Assembly: GCF_001043055.1 (NCBI RefSeq)
Contig: NZ_JYLF01000001.1
Coordinates: 558,001-622,000 of the forward strand
Reading direction: 5' to 3'
Origin: Pseudomonas weihenstephanensis
GTDB taxonomy: Bacteria > Pseudomonadota > Gammaproteobacteria > Pseudomonadales > Pseudomonadaceae
Length of the DNA: 64,000 nucleotides
Below, one piece after another: positions 61,489 to 64,000 of this stretch (the first letter of the stretch is position 1; every line of letters begins with the position of its first letter). The position numbers were made by a program, and so were the translations under genes. Under the pieces are notes generated by a model. That model was not told the origin of the DNA and made no database searches. It saw only the letters and a list, made by a program, of their open reading frames with translations.

Positions 61489-63033
61489 TTACGGGGTTTT
61501 TTCGAGGTCGACGGGGGGATTCAAGCGAGCGCGACGGCTCTCTTGATACCAGTGCAGGCTAATCAGCAGCAGCGTTGGTATGCCCATGACGGCCGTAATG
61601 ATGAAGAAGGTGTGATAGCCGAACTTTTCGACCATCACACCCGAATAGCCGCCCATCAAGCGCGGGAGCAATAACATGATCGAGCTGAGCAGGGCGTATT
61701 GCGTGGCCGAGAACTTCAGGTTGGTCAGGCTCGACAGGTAGGCCACGAACGCTGAAGTGGCGAGGCCCGAGCTGAAATTGTCGAGTGAAATCGTGACAAT
61801 CAGCATCTGCAGATTCGGCCCCATATCCGCCAGCAGCATAAACAGCAGGTTGGTGCCTGCCGACGCCGCGCCGCCAATCAGTAGAATCGGCAAAATGCCA
61901 AAGCGCACAATCAGCAAGCCGCCCATGCCGGCACCCACCAGGGTCATGATCAGGCCAAAAATCTTGCTGACGCCGGCGATTTGATCTTTGGTGAAACCTT
62001 GGTCGATATAGAACACGTTGGCCATCACGCCCATTACCGTGTCCGACATGCGGTAGGTGGCAATCAGCCCGAGCAGCAACAGGGCTTGCCAGCGATAGCG
62101 CACGATAAAGTCGTTGACTGGCGTCAGTACAGGCGCCAGCCCGCGTCGTCCAATTGACGACAAGCACAGCACGGTCAGCAGGGTGTACAGAATCGCTCGC
62201 AAGAATGCGCGGTCTTCGAGCAGCAGGTCTGTGGGGCTCAGGTCCCCAAACATGACGCCCGCAAAGTCGGTGTTGTAGAGCTGCGTAAACATCGCGGGCA
62301 CCGACACCAGCAGCACAATCAACACAAAAACCGACGCCAGTTGATGGCCGAAACTGTAACGCCCTGCCGACAATTGGGTGCGCAAAGGCACCGGGGGTTC
62401 GCGCATAAAGAATGTGGTCAGCAGGGCCGGGACCATCAGCACCCCAAACAGCACGTAGGTGCCTGTCCAGGCCGAGTGTTTGTAATTAAAGCCGGTTGAG
62501 CCGAAGCCTTCGGCAAAAAACAGAGCGCCCGCGGTGGCCAGCAACGCGGCCACGCGATAGCCGGACATATAACTGGCGGCGAGAGCGGCCTGGCGGCTGT
62601 CTTCTGCAATTTCCAGGCGATAGGCGTCCACGGCGATGTCTTGGGTTGCCGAGGCAAATGACACAATCACCGCGATGGCAATCAGCCATGAAAGGTGTTT
62701 TTGCGGATCGCAGAAGCCCATGCCGATCAGGCCCAGGATCACCAGCGATTGCGACAACACAAGCCATGAACGCCGCCGCCCCAGTTTGCCGAGCAAAGGC
62801 AGGCGCCACTGGTCGAGCAGCGGTGACCACACCCATTTAAAGGCGTAAGCCAAACCAATCAGACTGGCGTAGCCGATGGTTTCGCGGGCCACACCGGCTT
62901 CGCGCAACCACACGGAAAGGGTTGAGAACACCAGCATGTACGGCAAGCCGGCGGCAAAACCGAGCAACAACAGCACAAGAGTCGAGGGGCTGGCATAGGC
63001 AGCGAGCGCGGCGCGCCAGGTTTTACGGGGCAT
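61489..63033 (-). CDS. ampG: Muropeptide permease AmpG
   Basis: A 514-residue MFS transporter with about fourteen membrane helices. The N-terminal [24 protein letters not shown] and [22 protein letters not shown] are the AmpG hallmark, followed by [14 protein letters not shown]. It imports 1,6-anhydro-muropeptides from the periplasm for cell-wall recycling and so influences AmpC beta-lactamase induction. A short soluble tail ends the protein. It is a separate unit 104 bp downstream of the proS start. Confidence 0.9.
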   Translation of the reverse strand: MPRKTWRAALAAYASPSTLVLLLLGFAAGLPYMLVFSTLSVWLREAGVARETIGYASLIGLAYAFKWVWSPLLDQWRLPLLGKLGRRRSWLVLSQSLVILGLIGMGFCDPQKHLSWLIAIAVIVSFASATQDIAVDAYRLEIAEDSRQAALAASYMSGYRVAALLATAGALFFAEGFGSTGFNYKHSAWTGTYVLFGVLMVPALLTTFFMREPPVPLRTQLSAGRYSFGHQLASVFVLIVLLVSVPAMFTQLYNTDFAGVMFGDLSPTDLLLEDRAFLRAILYTLLTVLCLSSIGRRGLAPVLTPVNDFIVRYRWQALLLLGLIATYRMSDTVMGVMANVFYIDQGFTKDQIAGVSKIFGLIMTLVGAGMGGLLIVRFGILPILLIGGAASAGTNLLFMLLADMGPNLQMLIVTISLDNFSSGLATSAFVAYLSSLTNLKFSATQYALLSSIMLLLPRLMGGYSGVMVEKFGYHTFFIITAVMGIPTLLLISLHWYQESRRARLNPPVDLEKTP

Positions 63034-63075
63034 GGGCTGGAGTCTGCCTCAGGTTACGGAAACAAAGGGCGCACT

Positions 63076-63429
63076 CTAACCGCAGTGCTCTATCGGGCGC
63101 CAGCCATGACGCTGTATATCCACACGATTATTCATAATGCTTAAACCCTCAGTGCGCAGGCGCGCACGTTGCTCGTCCCCCGACGGGCTGCCTGCTGGCA
63201 AGCTGATACGTCCTCCAGCCGCCAGCACGCGGTGCCAAGGCAGTCGCGAGCCTGCGGGCAGTTGGCTGAGAGTGCGTCCCACCCAGCGAGCGGCCCGGCC
63301 CAGGCCTGCCAGCGCGGCGAGTTGGCCGTAAGTCACAACGTAACCGGCCGGGACCTGCATTAATGTGGAGTACAGCGCCTCACGACGAATCTCGGCGGCT
63401 GTTTGAGTGGCGCAAGAGTCTGAATTCAC
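63076..63429 (-). CDS. Alkyltransferase-like (ATL) DNA-binding protein
   Basis: A 117-residue protein related to the DNA-binding domain of O6-alkylguanine transferases. The active-site motif P-C-H-R is P64-W65-H66-R67 here, so the alkyl-accepting Cys is replaced by Trp, the hallmark of ATL proteins (YbaZ type). ATLs bind O6-alkylguanine and flag it for nucleotide excision repair instead of repairing it. The VPAGYVVTYGQLAALAG helix-turn-helix region is intact. Confidence 0.9.
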   Translation of the reverse strand: MNSDSCATQTAAEIRREALYSTLMQVPAGYVVTYGQLAALAGLGRAARWVGRTLSQLPAGSRLPWHRVLAAGGRISLPAGSPSGDEQRARLRTEGLSIMNNRVDIQRHGWRPIEHCG

Positions 63430-63594
63430 CGCCAGTGCCTTAATGTTTTTTGCTTATAAATGTAAATGAAGACATTTCTGTCAATTGGAATACTGAAGGA
63501 ACTACAACCTTTTCAGTCGGTCTTTCTATGCCTGGGGCGTATCCATCTGGATAATGCCGGCATTCTTTCGCAAATCTGAGTTTCGCATCTGCTT

Positions 63595-64000
63595 ATGTTG
63601 TCCAGAACCTTGTTATGCCTCGCTGTCCTGAATGTGTCCACGCCTTTGCTCGCTGATACGGTCTGGTTGAAAAACGGTGACCGCCTGAGCGGCAAAATCA
63701 AAGTGTTTGATGGTGGCAAATTGCTCATTCAAACGGAATATGCGGGTGCCATTCCGATTGACTGGAAACAAGTCAAAACCCTGGAGAGCGATCAGGAGCT
63801 TCTGGTCAAGCAAGATGCTTACGCAGGCGAAAAGGCCAAGTCACTCAAAGCCGCTGAAGACGGCAAGGTTATTCTGGCCAACGGCGAAGCGCCTAAAACG
63901 GTAGAGCTGGCCAGCATTCAGCAAATACTCAAGCCCAAGCCGGTGATTGAAGACCTGGTCTGGAAGGGCAATGTAGATGTGGCGCTGGACTACAAGCGTG
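63595..64000 (+). CDS. DUF481-family outer-membrane/secreted protein (5' part)
   Basis: The frame runs from the ATG at 63595 to the window end (135 codons seen, no stop). Residues 1-20 form a signal peptide ending LLA before DTVWLKNGDRLSGKI, a start typical of YdiY/DUF481 proteins, which are predicted beta-barrels of unknown function. A short Lys-rich region follows (about 70-115). The start of the DUF481 domain (WKGNVDVALDYKR) is just visible at the end. Confidence 0.75.
   Translation, partial: MLSRTLLCLAVLNVSTPLLADTVWLKNGDRLSGKIKVFDGGKLLIQTEYAGAIPIDWKQVKTLESDQELLVKQDAYAGEKAKSLKAAEDGKVILANGEAPKTVELASIQQILKPKPVIEDLVWKGNVDVALDYKR

Overview
The window is a stretch of a Pseudomonas chromosome, most like the P. 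fluorescens/fragi lineage. The evidence is the gene order (fdxA-mutS-[phage locus]-cinA-recA-recX, erdR-dgkA, finR/fprA, rimO/kup, mprF with its hydrolase, dinB, proS, ampG), the REP-type repeats and the LexA-box style. It reads as housekeeping DNA interrupted by one complete-looking prophage.

Region 1 (1-17583) is core. It holds the end of a CoA-transferase gene, fdxA and mutS, then a two-gene remnant of the classic mutS-cinA tailocin site (an S24 repressor and a holin-like gene with no tail genes). The DNA-repair/SOS group cinA-recA-recX follows with a LexA box, then a duplicated REP block. After that come a LOG-family protein, a PA3611-like secreted protein, tapT, the response regulator erdR, dgkA, the divergent finR/fprA pair, trmO, a YehS-like gene, a pseudouridine-synthase-like gene lacking the catalytic Asp, a GNAT acetyltransferase and rimO.

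Region 2 (about 17656-48596) is a prophage lying between rimO and kup. Its left arm is not P2-like: a large serine integrase, a DUF1654 gene under a perfect LexA box, small early genes, a CI-type S24 repressor facing a Cro-like gene across a large perfect dyad, and a possible RepA-like replication initiator. Its late half is P2/HP1-like: leftward terminase-portal-Ogr, and rightward scaffold, capsid, small terminase, head completion, tail completion, DUF2586 sheath, DUF2597 tube, DksA-like zinc finger, holin, SAR endolysin, Rz with nested Rz1, a tail chaperone with a -1 frameshift site (A AAA AAG), tape measure, baseplate, tail fibre and spike. An AT-rich membrane O-acyltransferase gene at the right end is a probable surface-modifying moron.

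Region 3 (about 48600-50514) is a non-core junction. It has an AT-rich stretch, three DnaA-box-like sites, an 18-bp palindrome, 8-bp tandem repeats upstream, a small YjzC-like gene and an HI1419/HI1420-type toxin-antitoxin pair.

Region 4 (50515-64000) is core again: kup, a VirJ-domain hydrolase and mprF (aminoacyl-phosphatidylglycerol metabolism), three initiator tRNA genes, LexA-boxed dinB, a lipoprotein, proS, ampG, an alkyltransferase-like gene and the start of a DUF481 gene.

Functional links: recA, dinB and the first phage gene after the integrase all carry LexA-type boxes, and both phage repressors are RecA-sensitive S24 types, so DNA damage would tie host repair to prophage and remnant-locus induction. 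No CRISPR array or insertion sequence was seen.
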